Source: JBFKQC01 sp041627895
Lineage (GTDB): Bacteria > Pseudomonadota > Alphaproteobacteria > Rhodobacterales > Rhodobacteraceae
Direction of reading: 5' to 3'
NCBI GenBank assembly: GCA_041627895.1
Contig: JBFKQC010000002.1
Span: forward strand, 62,001-126,000
DNA length: 64,000 bases
Shown here: piece after piece, positions 17,275 through 25,744 of the stretch
How positions within the stretch are numbered: the stretch's first letter is position 1
Layout: the number at the start of each line of letters is the position of its first letter
Program-made: the position numbers and the translations under genes
The notes under the pieces: generated by a model
Databases searched by the model: none
What the model saw: only the letters and a program-made list of their open reading frames with translations
What the model was told of the DNA's origin: nothing

Positions 17275-17701
17275 ACCTGCCTTTTCTTGAGAACCTACAT
17301 GAGTTTGAATCGAGAGCCAACCTTCGCGCGCGCGACATGTTCGCCGATCTGCCCGCCGTTCCGGCCGATGCAGCCGCTCGACGGTTTTCGCTGATGGATC
17401 ATGTCACTGCCTCTCGCCTGATTCGAACGTTCCGGTCTTTCTTGCGGGGCGGGATACAGGTTACAGCGGCGGGAAGGTCAACGCCGCAGGCCTCACGATG
17501 GCGTGTTTTTTTGCGATAGGCGAAGTTCTGCCAGACGTGATCCGGTGCGCCGGACCGCAACTCCGCTTCCACTTGACCTTCCAGTGACTGGAAGCCCTAC
17601 ATCGAGTGTACCGGCCCGTTTCAAGGCATCGTGATCTTGATCTGGGTCATTGCGGATTGAGTTGGAAAAAGCCGATCGACGACATGTTCCTGGAGTGACT
17701 C
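17275..17701. other. Divergent regulatory region between two redox/copper gene sets
   Basis: About 430 bases between the cytochrome operon (minus) and the small Cys protein (plus). It must hold both promoters. It contains an imperfect FNR-type box at 17637 and a run of seven T at about 17507-17514 that has no adjacent strong stem. No small gene is convincing. Confidence 0.45.
17637..17650. promoter_or_regulatory. FNR-type palindrome upstream of small Cys protein (one mismatch)
   Basis: TTGATCTGGGTCAT fits TTGAY-N4-RTCAA except for the last base. Its centre is 58.5 bp before the ATG at 17702. The homologous small-protein gene at 26347 has a perfect box at a similar position, which raises confidence. 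Confidence 0.4.
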
Positions 17702-18079
17702 ATGGCTTGGGCGATGAGAATTCGGCAGCAATGGCTTGCGCGCATCGGCGCGGCCGCCCTGTTGCTGGCCTTTGCCCTGGCGACGATTATTTCGGCCGCC
17801 CACCAGGCCGAATACGACGCGAACGATCACGGTCCGGTTCTTGAACTGGCCGCGCAGGTTGCCGATGGTGCGGATGGATCGGCCGATACGGAAGCCCACG
17901 AGGCCGGGTTCTGCGGCGCGGATTTCCTGTGCCATGTGCAGATGGGTCTGCCCGGTGGCGCCGATGGCGCGCAGGGACCGCTTTGGCTGGCGGGCGCGGT
18001 GCGGCCCGACCCGGGGCGCCTTATGACCGGGCAGACGATTGACGTCGTGACCCCGCCGCCGCTTTCCGCGCGCGCCTGA
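17702..18079 (+). CDS. Small exported protein with C-x5-C and PPP tail
   Basis: 125 aa, start supported by GGAG 8 bases upstream. Residues ~12-33 (ARIGAAALLLAFALATIISA) are a signal peptide or anchor. The mature part is acidic, then has GFCGADFLCHVQ (C-x5-C) near residue 80, and ends TPPPLSARA. It shares size, export signal, Cys spacing and proline-rich end with the proteins at 16487 and 26347. It precedes the CopA ATPase gene by 225 bp on the same strand. Function unknown; a metal- or redox-related role is suggested only by position. Confidence 0.6.
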   Translation: MAWAMRIRQQWLARIGAAALLLAFALATIISAAHQAEYDANDHGPVLELAAQVADGADGSADTEAHEAGFCGADFLCHVQMGLPGGADGAQGPLWLAGAVRPDPGRLMTGQTIDVVTPPPLSARA

Positions 18080-18304
18080 CGCGCGCCGACGGATCGGAAA
18101 CAGCCCCAGGACCCGTCGGTCTTTCGGCGCGCTTCCGGCGGTCGGCGTCCCCGGCGGCGTACCGCAACATCGTCGGCCCATCGGGAACATGCCCAGGCAA
18201 TAGGCGCCCCAACAGACATCGTCCGGATCGTCGCCGGAATCCGCGAAATGAAGGTGGCCTGACGGCACCGAACTTCGCCCAACAAACATGCAGGGCCCGA
18301 AATC

Positions 18305-20662
18305 ATGGACAATCACCGCCAAATCACCCCGGATCGCACGGCAGACGCGATCGTCTACACCTGTCCGATGCATCCCGAGGTGCGACGGGACCGGCCCGGT
18401 GACTGCCCCAAATGCGGCATGCACCTAGTGCCGGAATCCGAAGCCGAAGCGCATGCCCATCACCACCATCATGCGCATGAACATCACGGCCACGACACCA
18501 AGAGCGGCGGCGAATACGACACCGTGCCCGCCGGGTATTCCGGCCCGGTCTATACCTGCCCGATGCACGCGCAGGTGCGCCAGACCGGTCCCGGGTCCTG
18601 CCCGATCTGCGGCATGGGGCTGGAACTGGAAAGCGCGGCGATGGCCGGGGACGAGCCGAACCCCGAACTCGTCGACTTTACCCGGCGCTTCTGGGTCGGC
18701 GGCGTTCTGACCATCCCGCTTCTGGTCCTGACCATGGGGCCCTATCTGGGTTTCGGCGGGGTTCGCGAGGTGTTCGGCGAACGCGCAACGCTCTGGATCG
18801 AGCTGGTGCTGGGCACGCCGGTGGTGCTGTGGTGCGGCTGGCCGTTCATGGTGCGTGGCTGGAACTCGTTCCAGCGCTGGAACCTGAACATGTTCTCGCT
18901 GATCTCGATGGGGGTCATGGCCGCCTGGCTGTTCAGCGTCACCGCGGTGCTGGCGCCCGGCATCTTCCCCGACGGCTTCAGGATGGAAGACGGCCATGTC
19001 GGCGTCTATTTCGAGGCCGCCGCGGTGATCGTGACGCTGGTGCTTCTGGGCCAGGTCATGGAACTGCGCGCCCGCGAGGGCACCGGCAAGGCGATCCGGG
19101 CGCTGCTGGATCTGGCCGCCAAGACGGCGCGGATCATCCGCGAGGACGGCCGCGAGGAGGAAATCCCGCTCGAGGAAGTGCAGGTCGGCGACCGGCTGCG
19201 GGTGCGGCCGGGCGACAAGGTGCCGGTCGACGGCACCGTGATCGAGGGGCGGTCGTCGGTCGACGAAAGCATGATCACGGGTGAGCCGATCCCGGTCGAG
19301 AAGGTCGCGGGCGAGCCGGTGACCGGCGCCACGATCAACGGCACCGGCACGCTGGTGATCGAGGCCAGGCGCGTCGGCGCGGACACGATGCTTGCCCAGA
19401 TCGTCGAGATGGTGGCCAACGCGCAGCGCTCGCGCGCGCCGATCCAGAAATACGCCGACAAGGTCTCGGGCCACTTTGTGCCGGCGGTGATCGGCATCGG
19501 GGTGCTGTCGTTCATCGCCTGGGCGCTTTGGGGGCCGGACCCGGCGCTTTCCTATGCGCTGATCGCCGCGGTGGCGGTGCTGATCATCGCCTGCCCCTGT
19601 GCGCTGGGGCTGGCGACCCCGATGTCGATCATGACGGCGACGGGGCGCGGCGCGCAGGCGGGCGTGCTGATCAAGAACGCCGAGGCGTTGGAGCGGTTCG
19701 AGAAGGTCGACACGCTGATCGTCGACAAGACCGGGACGCTGACCGAGGGCAAGCCGCGCCTCGTCGCCGTTCTGCCCGAGGCCGGCTATGACGAGGCCGA
19801 GGTGCTGAGGCTGGCCGCAACCCTGGAAAAAGGGTCCGAACACCCGCTGGCCGAGGCCATCGTCGCCGGTGCCGAGGCCCGCGGCGTGGCGCTGGACAAG
19901 GCCGGCGACTTCGAGGCCGTGACCGGCAAGGGGGTCAGCGGGACGGTCGGCGGCAAATCAGTGGCGCTGGGAAACCGCCGGCTGGTCGAGGATCTCGGCC
20001 TGCAGGCCGGCGCCCTGGCCGACAAGGCGAACGCCCGGAGGGACGAGGGCGAGACGGTGATGTTCGTGGCGGTCGACGGCGCGGTCGCCGGGCTGGTCAG
20101 CGTCGCCGACCCGGTGAAGGACACCACGCCGGCGGCCCTGAAGGCGCTGCACGAGTTGGGCTTTCGCATCATCATGGCCACTGGCGACAACGAGCGGACC
20201 GCGAAAGCCGTCGCGGCCCGGCTGGGCATCGACGAGATCCGCGCCGACGTGCTGCCCGAGGACAAGGCGACGATCATCAAGAAACTGCAGGCGGGCGGCG
20301 CGAAGGTCGCCATGGCAGGCGACGGCGTCAATGACGCCCCGGCGCTGGCCCAGGCCGATGTCGGAATCGCCATGGGCACCGGCGCCGACGTGGCGATCGA
20401 AAGCGCCGGGATCACGCTGGTCAAGGGCAATCTCGACGGCATCGTCCGCGCCCGCCGGCTGGCCCGCGCCACGATGCGCAACATCCGCCAGAACCTGTTC
20501 TTCGCGCTGATCTACAACGCATCCGGCGTGCCCGTGGCCGCCGGGGTGCTGTTCCCGGTCTTCGGCATCCTGATCAGCCCGATGTTCGCCGCATTCGCGA
20601 TGAGCGCCTCGTCGATCTCGGTCGTGCTCAACTCGCTCAGGCTGAGGAGCGCCAGGATATGA
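18305..20662 (+). CDS. copA: Copper-translocating P1B-type ATPase
   Basis: 785-aa inner-membrane Cu+ exporter. The N-terminus has two heavy-metal-binding domains of the YTCPMHPEV...CPKCGM type (about residues 18-43 and 82-108) separated by a His-rich linker (HAHHHHHAHEHHGHD), rather than the GMTC-type domains. The core has TGEP (~320), the transmembrane Cys-Pro-Cys in IIACPCALGLATP (~430), DKTGTLTEGK (~473), the P1B-specific His-Pro in GSEHPLAEA and GDGVNDAPAL (~680). The CPC motif plus these features indicates monovalent copper or silver. It is the first gene of an operon whose next ORF overlaps by ATGA. Confidence 0.95.
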   Translation: MDNHRQITPDRTADAIVYTCPMHPEVRRDRPGDCPKCGMHLVPESEAEAHAHHHHHAHEHHGHDTKSGGEYDTVPAGYSGPVYTCPMHAQVRQTGPGSCPICGMGLELESAAMAGDEPNPELVDFTRRFWVGGVLTIPLLVLTMGPYLGFGGVREVFGERATLWIELVLGTPVVLWCGWPFMVRGWNSFQRWNLNMFSLISMGVMAAWLFSVTAVLAPGIFPDGFRMEDGHVGVYFEAAAVIVTLVLLGQVMELRAREGTGKAIRALLDLAAKTARIIREDGREEEIPLEEVQVGDRLRVRPGDKVPVDGTVIEGRSSVDESMITGEPIPVEKVAGEPVTGATINGTGTLVIEARRVGADTMLAQIVEMVANAQRSRAPIQKYADKVSGHFVPAVIGIGVLSFIAWALWGPDPALSYALIAAVAVLIIACPCALGLATPMSIMTATGRGAQAGVLIKNAEALERFEKVDTLIVDKTGTLTEGKPRLVAVLPEAGYDEAEVLRLAATLEKGSEHPLAEAIVAGAEARGVALDKAGDFEAVTGKGVSGTVGGKSVALGNRRLVEDLGLQAGALADKANARRDEGETVMFVAVDGAVAGLVSVADPVKDTTPAALKALHELGFRIIMATGDNERTAKAVAARLGIDEIRADVLPEDKATIIKKLQAGGAKVAMAGDGVNDAPALAQADVGIAMGTGADVAIESAGITLVKGNLDGIVRARRLARATMRNIRQNLFFALIYNASGVPVAAGVLFPVFGILISPMFAAFAMSASSISVVLNSLRLRSARI

Positions 20663-21306
20663 AGACGCCCGTGACCGCTCGTGCCATCCACCGCAGTCTG
20701 GCCCGCCTCGGGCTGGGCGTCGGCCTTGCGGCTTTCGCCGGCATCGCCGCGCAGGCGCATGAATTCACCGCCGCGATCCTGGTCCGGGGTCCGAACGCCG
20801 AAACCCGGCTTGCCGAGGCGATCGACGGTTTCCTTCTGGCCGCCGACGAACGCGACGGCCATGCCCTCGAGACCTCGGACGGGCATCTGGGCGGCGTCGA
20901 CGTTCAGATACTGGCGCTGCCGCGCGAGGCGGCCGGCCGGGTCCGGACCCTGGCCGGTTCACCGCGGCAGCCGCCGGATGTGGTGGTGGTGATCGGGACC
21001 GGCGCAGGCACCGATCCGGCACCAGCCATCGCCCCGGATGCCATCACCTTCGTTCAGGCCGGCATACCCGCGGACTCGGGCTGGGCGGACAGCGATCGGC
21101 AGAACGGTTTCTTCGCCCGCTTTGTCCGCGCGTACGCCACCGCACCGACAGAGGCCGCGGCGCAGGGCTACCTGGCGGCAAGGCGCCTGGACGCCGCGAT
21201 CCGGCCGCATGATGGCCTTGCGCCGCGCGACGCCATCGAGGCCGCGCTCGCCGAGCCGGCGGGCGGGACGGACTGGTGGGTTTCGTCAGACAGGGACGGG
21301 GAATGA
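20659..21306 (+). CDS. Exported protein of unknown function, possibly binding-protein-like
   Basis: 215 aa, translated from an ATG overlapping the copA stop codon. Signal peptide ends near AAQAHEF (~34). The segment AILVRGPNAETRLAEAIDGFLLAADERDG followed by GGVDVQILALP looks like the first strand-helix-strand unit of a type I periplasmic-binding-protein fold, and VVVVIGTGAGTDPAPA like the next. It would be a shortened or one-lobe version. No metal-binding cluster is obvious. I cannot assign a function; the operon suggests a periplasmic role beside copper export. Confidence 0.65.
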   Translation: MKTPVTARAIHRSLARLGLGVGLAAFAGIAAQAHEFTAAILVRGPNAETRLAEAIDGFLLAADERDGHALETSDGHLGGVDVQILALPREAAGRVRTLAGSPRQPPDVVVVIGTGAGTDPAPAIAPDAITFVQAGIPADSGWADSDRQNGFFARFVRAYATAPTEAAAQGYLAARRLDAAIRPHDGLAPRDAIEAALAEPAGGTDWWVSSDRDGE

Positions 21307-21431
21307 CGATACGCACAGACCCTGGATTTGACGGCACGGGGCACGGGGCCGCATCCCGGCGCCCCGGCCACCGGACACAAGACCCGAGACGCGCGCGAAC
21401 CGAGCGAAACGAACGGAAAGGAGACCAGGAC

Positions 21432-22001
21432 ATGTCGAGAATTCAAACGGGACTTGCAGCAGCGGCGGCCTTGCTTGGCGCAGCGGGGGCGGCACTGGCC
21501 GGCGGCACCGGCGATCATGCGCACGACGATCCCACGCCGCAGGACATGCTGAACTCGATGAAGGAAATCCACGCCGACCATGACCACGGCCACGACTTCG
21601 CGGTGATGGATGATGTCTCGGAGGCGGACATGATCCGCACGATGGAACTGCTGGTCGATATCGGGCTCGTTGTTCCGCCGATGGACAGCGCGCGCGGTGC
21701 GGCGGCCTTCATGGAAAAGGGCTGCATCGTCTGCCACGCGGTGAATGGCGTCGGCGGCGAGATCGGGCCGTCCTTCGATGCGGGCGGGATGCCGCAGCCC
21801 ATGAACGCGTTCGACTTCGCCGCGCGGATGTGGCGCGGCGCCCCGGCCATGGCCATGATGCAGGAAGACCTGCTTGGCGAGATGATCGCGCTTAGCGGCC
21901 AGGAACTGGCCGACATCGTGGCGTTCGTTCACGACGCCCAGGCCCAGAAGGAGGTATCGGTCGATGACGTACCGAAAAGATTCGCGGACCTGGTCCCCTG
22001 A
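21432..22001 (+). CDS. Periplasmic cytochrome c with His/Asp-rich N-terminal segment
   Basis: 189 aa with a strong AAAGGAGA ribosome site. A signal peptide ends near AALAG (~24); the mature N-terminus is His/Asp-rich (DHAHDDP, HADHDHGHD) and may bind copper. The haem site is CIVCH (GCIVCHAVNGVGGEIGPSFD, ~98-115) and the distal Met is probably in the Met-rich segment RGAPAMAMMQ. Its 3' end overlaps the Rieske gene by 38 bp, implying coupled translation. Likely electron partner of that Rieske protein. Confidence 0.9.
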   Translation: MSRIQTGLAAAAALLGAAGAALAGGTGDHAHDDPTPQDMLNSMKEIHADHDHGHDFAVMDDVSEADMIRTMELLVDIGLVVPPMDSARGAAAFMEKGCIVCHAVNGVGGEIGPSFDAGGMPQPMNAFDFAARMWRGAPAMAMMQEDLLGEMIALSGQELADIVAFVHDAQAQKEVSVDDVPKRFADLVP

Positions 22002-22545
22002 ATCCGCGGCGCACGGGCCAACCGGCACCGGCCCGGAGACGCGGCGCGACTTCATCTATTACGCGACCGCCGGCGCCGCGACCGTCGCGACCGGCGCCGC
22101 GATCTGGCCGCTGGTCGACAGCATGAACCCGAGCGCCGACATCGCCGCGCTCTCGGTCGCCGAGGTGGACGTCGCGGGCGTCGAGCCGGGCATCAGGATC
22201 ACCGTCAAATGGAGCGGCAAGCCGGTCTTCATCGATCACCGCACCGAAGAACGGATTGCCAAGGCGCGCGCCGACGACACGGCGGCCTTGCCCGATCCGG
22301 CACGCGACGCCGATCGCGCGGTCAGGCCGGAATGGCTGGTGGTGATCGGGGTCTGCACGCATCTGGGCTGCATCCCGCTGGGACAGCGCGGCACCGATCC
22401 GCTGGGCGACTGGGACGGCTGGTTCTGCCCCTGCCACGGCTCGCACTACGATACTGCCGGGCGTATCCGCAAGGGGCCGGCGCCGCGAAACCTCGATCTG
22501 CCGCCCTACCGGTTCACGTCGGACACGGTTATCAGCATCGGCTGA
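21964..22545 (+). CDS. Rieske iron-sulphur protein (bc1-type), orphan copy
   Basis: 193-aa protein of the ubiquinol-cytochrome c reductase iron-sulphur subunit family. A Tat signal-anchor (TRRDFIYYATAGAATVATG, ~27-46) is followed by the flexible hinge and head domain. The [2Fe-2S] ligands are in CTHLGC (~131-136) and CPCHGSHYD (~157-165), with the two Cys and two His ligands and both disulphide Cys present. Unlike a normal petABC operon, no cytochrome b or c1 gene follows. Here it ends an operon copA-unknown-cytochrome c-Rieske, so it is probably a second copy for a special chain. Confidence 0.92.
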   Translation: MTYRKDSRTWSPESAAHGPTGTGPETRRDFIYYATAGAATVATGAAIWPLVDSMNPSADIAALSVAEVDVAGVEPGIRITVKWSGKPVFIDHRTEERIAKARADDTAALPDPARDADRAVRPEWLVVIGVCTHLGCIPLGQRGTDPLGDWDGWFCPCHGSHYDTAGRIRKGPAPRNLDLPPYRFTSDTVISIG

Positions 22546-22636
22546 TGCGTTTTCCCGCGCGGCCGATCCGGCGAGGCCTGGCGAAATCGCGCTCGGCCCG
22601 CAGGATATCGCGTAATTCGCCTGCCGAGCCGGCCGG

Positions 22637-24013
22637 TCAGAGCGGCAGTCGGACGGTCGCGGTCAAGCCCCCGCCCTTTCGGTTTTGCAGCGTCACTTCG
22701 CCGCCATGGCCGCGGATCACCGTGCGGGCGATGGCGAGGCCCAGCCCGGTGCCGCCGGTTTTGCGGCTGCGCGACGTCTCGAGCCGCCGAAAGGGCTCGA
22801 ACACCGCTTCGAGCTGATCCTCGGGCAACCCGGGGCCGTTGTCCGAAACCGTGATAATCGCCTCGTCACCGTGGTCCGAAAGCTCGATATCGGCCCGCCC
22901 AGCGTATCGGATCGCATTGTCGATCAGGTTCCGCAGCGCACGCTTCAGCGCCACCGGGCGCACGCGGGCCAGGAGGGGCGGCGCGCCGACGACCTTCGCC
23001 CGGCCGCCGCCCGCGGTTTCATCGGCGAGAGCCCGCAGCAATCCGGCCAGGTCCGTCTCTACCGTGTCTTCGGTCTCTGCCTCGCCGCGCGAGAATGCGA
23101 GCGTTGCCTCGACCATCGCCTGCATTTCGTCGACCAGCGCCTCCAGCCGGTCGCGGTCTTCGCCCTCTTCGATCAACGCAAGGCGAAGCCGCATCGCCGT
23201 CAGGGGCGACCGCAGGTCATGGCTGAGCGCGGCCAGCATGCGCGTCCGGCCGGTAACGAAGCGTCTGATCCGGTCCTGCATCCGGTTGAAGGCACGGACG
23301 GTGTCGCGGATTTCGCGCGGGCCGGTTTCCGACAGGGCCGGCAGTGCCTCTCCCTTCCCTGCCCGTTCAGCGGCTTCGGCAAGCCCCCGCATCGGGCGCA
23401 CGACGCGGATCGCCGTCAGGACCGCCACCAGCGTGACAAGCACCGCGGCGATCGCCAGAGCCGCGACGTCCGAGACCAGCCATTGCGCGACGGGCCGGTG
23501 GAACATCGACCGGACGTTCAGCCACTCGCCAGAGCCGAGCCGGATCGACATCGCCAGTTCCAGCGGTCCGGTGCGTTCCGCCAGCATCGCCGCATGCATC
23601 TGGCGCATCGACCGGGGCACCTCGTCGATGCCCGGCATCGCGTCGGCGCGGTCGTGAATCTCGACCAGGACCTCGCGGGACGGGTCGCCAAGCGTGCGGC
23701 GCAGCCGCTCGGCGATGCCGGCGGTGTCGTGCCCGGCATGATCGACCGCCGGGATTTCCGCGGTCCAGAACCGCACCAGCGGCGAATTGGCCGCGGCGAT
23801 GATCTGCGGGTGCAGCGCCTCGGGCGCGTCGTCCAGCAGCCGCGCGACATTGGCCGCGCGGCCGGCGGCCTCGTATCCCAGCGCCGCGCGCACCGCGCGG
23901 TCGCGCTCGTCGCTGAAGACCAGAAGGCTCAGCCCCTGGCTGACGCCGAGCGCGAGCAGCAGCATGACCAGCAACTGCGCGCCGATCGATTGGGGCCATA
24001 GCCGGCGGATCAC
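22637..24013 (-). CDS. Sensor histidine kinase (EnvZ-like)
   Basis: 458-aa inner-membrane sensor kinase; GTG start at 24013 overlapping the response regulator stop (GTGA). Two transmembrane helices (~12-34 and ~160-182) flank a ~125-residue periplasmic domain containing several His and Met (AVDHAGHDTAG, MRQMHAAML), possibly a metal sensor. Then HAMP, H-box LAALSHDLRSPLTAMR (~245), N-box RNLIDNAIRYA, G1 DNGPGLPED and G2 GTGLGLAIA. Partner of the regulator encoded upstream; divergent from a Met-rich EF-hand gene and next to the copper operon, so copper or metal stress sensing is likely but inferred. Confidence 0.93.
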   Translation of the reverse strand: MIRRLWPQSIGAQLLVMLLLALGVSQGLSLLVFSDERDRAVRAALGYEAAGRAANVARLLDDAPEALHPQIIAAANSPLVRFWTAEIPAVDHAGHDTAGIAERLRRTLGDPSREVLVEIHDRADAMPGIDEVPRSMRQMHAAMLAERTGPLELAMSIRLGSGEWLNVRSMFHRPVAQWLVSDVAALAIAAVLVTLVAVLTAIRVVRPMRGLAEAAERAGKGEALPALSETGPREIRDTVRAFNRMQDRIRRFVTGRTRMLAALSHDLRSPLTAMRLRLALIEEGEDRDRLEALVDEMQAMVEATLAFSRGEAETEDTVETDLAGLLRALADETAGGGRAKVVGAPPLLARVRPVALKRALRNLIDNAIRYAGRADIELSDHGDEAIITVSDNGPGLPEDQLEAVFEPFRRLETSRSRKTGGTGLGLAIARTVIRGHGGEVTLQNRKGGGLTATVRLPL

Positions 24014-24732
24014 GGCGCGTCCCTCACGTCCGCCGACAGGGAATAGCCGCCGCCCCAGACAGTGGTGATCAGTTCGGGGTGCGCCGGATCGCGTTCGATC
24101 TTGCGCCGCAGCCGGCTGATCTGGTTGTCGATGGCGCGGTCGAAGACCTGCGCCTGCCTGCCGCCTGTCAGGTCGAGCAGCTGCGCGCGGCTCAGGACGA
24201 AGCGCGGGCGTTCCAGAAACACGGTCAACAGCCGGAAATCCGCCGTGGTCAGCGCCGTCTCGGCGCCGTCTTCGGCGATCAGGACCCGCCTGTCGGTGTC
24301 GAGTACCCATCTGTCGAATGCCAGCCGCCGGCCGGCCATGGCGCCGCCTTCCCGTGCCGGGGCGCAGCTGCGGCGCAGGATGGCCTTGATCCGCGCAAGC
24401 AGCTCGCGCGGGCTGAACGGCTTGGCCAGATAATCGTCGGCCCCCATTTCCAGCCCGACGATGCGGTCGGTTTCCTCGCCGAGCGCGGTGAGCATCAGGA
24501 TCGGCACTTCGCCTTCGGCCCTGAGCCGCCGGCAGACCGACAGGCCGTCCTCGCCGGGCATCATCACGTCCAGCACGATCAGGTCGAAGCGCCCGGCCTT
24601 CATCGCTGCATCCATCGCCCGGGCATCCGCCGCCACCGTCGCCCGCATCCCGTTCCTTTCAAGATAGCGGGCCAGGGCGTCGCGGATCTCGCGGTGGTCG
24701 TCGACGACGAGGATATGGGGGCTGTCCGGCAT
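24010..24732 (-). CDS. OmpR-family response regulator
   Basis: 240-aa two-component regulator. Receiver domain with acidic pair DDH (~11), phosphorylated Asp in DLIVLDVMMPGEDG (~52), Thr/Lys switch residues MLTALGEE and AKPFSP. C-terminal winged-helix domain (~135-235) with LTTADFRLLTVFLERP and QVFDRAIDNQISRLRRKIE. It is the first gene of the two-gene minus operon with the kinase. The 190-bp region towards the divergent EF-hand gene carries direct repeats that could be its binding site. Confidence 0.93.
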   Translation of the reverse strand: MPDSPHILVVDDHREIRDALARYLERNGMRATVAADARAMDAAMKAGRFDLIVLDVMMPGEDGLSVCRRLRAEGEVPILMLTALGEETDRIVGLEMGADDYLAKPFSPRELLARIKAILRRSCAPAREGGAMAGRRLAFDRWVLDTDRRVLIAEDGAETALTTADFRLLTVFLERPRFVLSRAQLLDLTGGRQAQVFDRAIDNQISRLRRKIERDPAHPELITTVWGGGYSLSADVRDAP

Positions 24733-24821
24733 AGCGGCTGACTTCCGACGATCTCGTTCCAGAGGATATCTAGGTTCGCCGGCCGGAAAAACCGTCGCAT
24801 TTTCCGCCGGTTCGCGATTCT

Positions 24822-24870
24822 GACACGCATTGCGACACTTTCGGTCCCCGGCTGACAAAGTTCTGCGACA
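24822..24870. promoter_or_regulatory. Direct repeats TGACA / TGCGACA in divergent region
   Basis: TGACA-N4-TGCGACA occurs at 24822-24837 and TGACA-N6-TGCGACA at 24853-24870, the two units being about 31-33 bp apart. OmpR-type regulators bind tandem half-sites about one helical turn apart, so this is a candidate site for the adjacent regulator controlling the EF-hand gene and itself. Confidence 0.4.
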
Positions 24871-24921
24871 GGCGCCTCCCAGATCGGGGTCATCGAAACG
24901 GACTTCACGGAGGATCAAACG

Positions 24922-25545
24922 ATGAAACGCCTGATACTCGCCACGGCCGCAGTTGCGGCGATCGGCACCGCAATCGCGATTCCGGTCCTGGCGGACGGCA
25001 ACCACGGGTTCGGCGAAGGCCGCTACGGTGCCCGCGCCGATGCCACGGGCCAGATGGGTCCCGGCGCGATGATGGGCGGCGAGATGGGCCACATGATGCG
25101 CATGATGCAGATGATGCATGGCGGCCAGTCCGGCATGATGGGCCCCGGAATGATGGGCCAAGGCATGATGGGTCTGGCCGGCCCGATGATGGGCGGCGCG
25201 GATCACCTGCAGGGGGTCTTCGATGCCGACGGCGACGGCACGGTGACGCCGGAAGAGTTGCGGACCGGCCTGCTCGACGCGCTCAAGACCTATGACGCGG
25301 ATGGCAGCGGCACGCTTTCGCTCGACGAATTCGAGACCATGCACACCGCGCATATCCGCGAAATGACGGTCGACCGCTTCCAGGCGTTCGACGCCGACGG
25401 CGACGGACAGGTCACCACCGACGAAATCGCCGCGCCCGCGGACCGGTTCCAGCGCATGATGCAGAGCCGCGCCGCGGATGCCCGTCCGGGCATGCCGATG
25501 ATGGACGACGACGGCACCGGCCGCAGCATGATGAACGACAACTGA
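24922..25545 (+). CDS. Exported Met-rich EF-hand protein
   Basis: 207 aa; SD GGAGG upstream. Signal peptide ends near PVLADG (~25). Residues ~45-92 are extremely Met/Gly-rich with repeated GMMG and MMxMM units (GMMGPGMMGQGMMG), a plausible Cu(I)-binding segment. Three EF-hand loops follow: DADGDGTVTPEE (~100), DADGSGTLSLDE (~124) and DADGDGQVTTDE (~153), with canonical Asp/Asn and final Glu positions. A second Met-rich tail ends the protein. Divergent from the two-component system, which probably regulates it. Combined copper and calcium binding is inference. Confidence 0.85.
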   Translation: MKRLILATAAVAAIGTAIAIPVLADGNHGFGEGRYGARADATGQMGPGAMMGGEMGHMMRMMQMMHGGQSGMMGPGMMGQGMMGLAGPMMGGADHLQGVFDADGDGTVTPEELRTGLLDALKTYDADGSGTLSLDEFETMHTAHIREMTVDRFQAFDADGDGQVTTDEIAAPADRFQRMMQSRAADARPGMPMMDDDGTGRSMMNDN

Positions 25546-25555
25546 CGACACCTCT

Positions 25556-25589
25556 CCCGGGCAGGACCCTCGCGGGGGGGCTGCCCGGG
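25556..25589 (+). terminator. Hairpin after the EF-hand gene
   Basis: CCCGGGCAG and CTGCCCGGG form a perfect 9-bp stem with a 16-nt loop, 11 bases after the EF-hand stop codon and 22 bases before the small membrane peptide gene. It could terminate or attenuate transcription into the following two genes. Confidence 0.5.
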
Positions 25590-25610
25590 GCCTTCAAAGG
25601 AGACACAACG

Positions 25611-25727
25611 ATGATGAACGGATTCGGAATGGGCCTAGGGATGGGCTTCGGCTGGATATGGGCGATCCTGGTGCTGGTGCTCACCGGCCTGGCAATCGCC
25701 GCACTGGTCAAATACCTTCGCAAGTAG
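25611..25727 (+). CDS. 38-residue single-pass membrane peptide
   Basis: Short gene with a strong ribosome site (AAAGGAGA 6 bases before ATG). The product is MMNGFGMGLGMGFGW followed by a hydrophobic helix (about residues 14-33) and the basic end KYLRK, so a small inner-membrane protein with a Met/Gly-rich extracytoplasmic start. It lies between the Met-rich EF-hand gene and the DUF302 gene, 17 bp before the latter. Small Met/Gly membrane peptides are common next to copper genes; the function is unknown. Confidence 0.7.
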   Translation: MMNGFGMGLGMGFGWIWAILVLVLTGLAIAALVKYLRK

Positions 25728-25744
25728 CGACCGGAGAGGACGAA

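Noticed and set aside
17507..17514. T-run as rho-independent terminator
   Set aside because: No strong stem directly upstream on either strand and no gene ending there.
18425..19843. His/Arg-rich minus-strand frame opposite copA
   Set aside because: Apparent metal-binding richness comes from the antisense reading of copA codons.
25065..25200. Met/Gly repeat in the EF-hand gene as a CRISPR or tandem DNA repeat
   Set aside because: Unit length and spacing are irregular; it is a coding low-complexity repeat.
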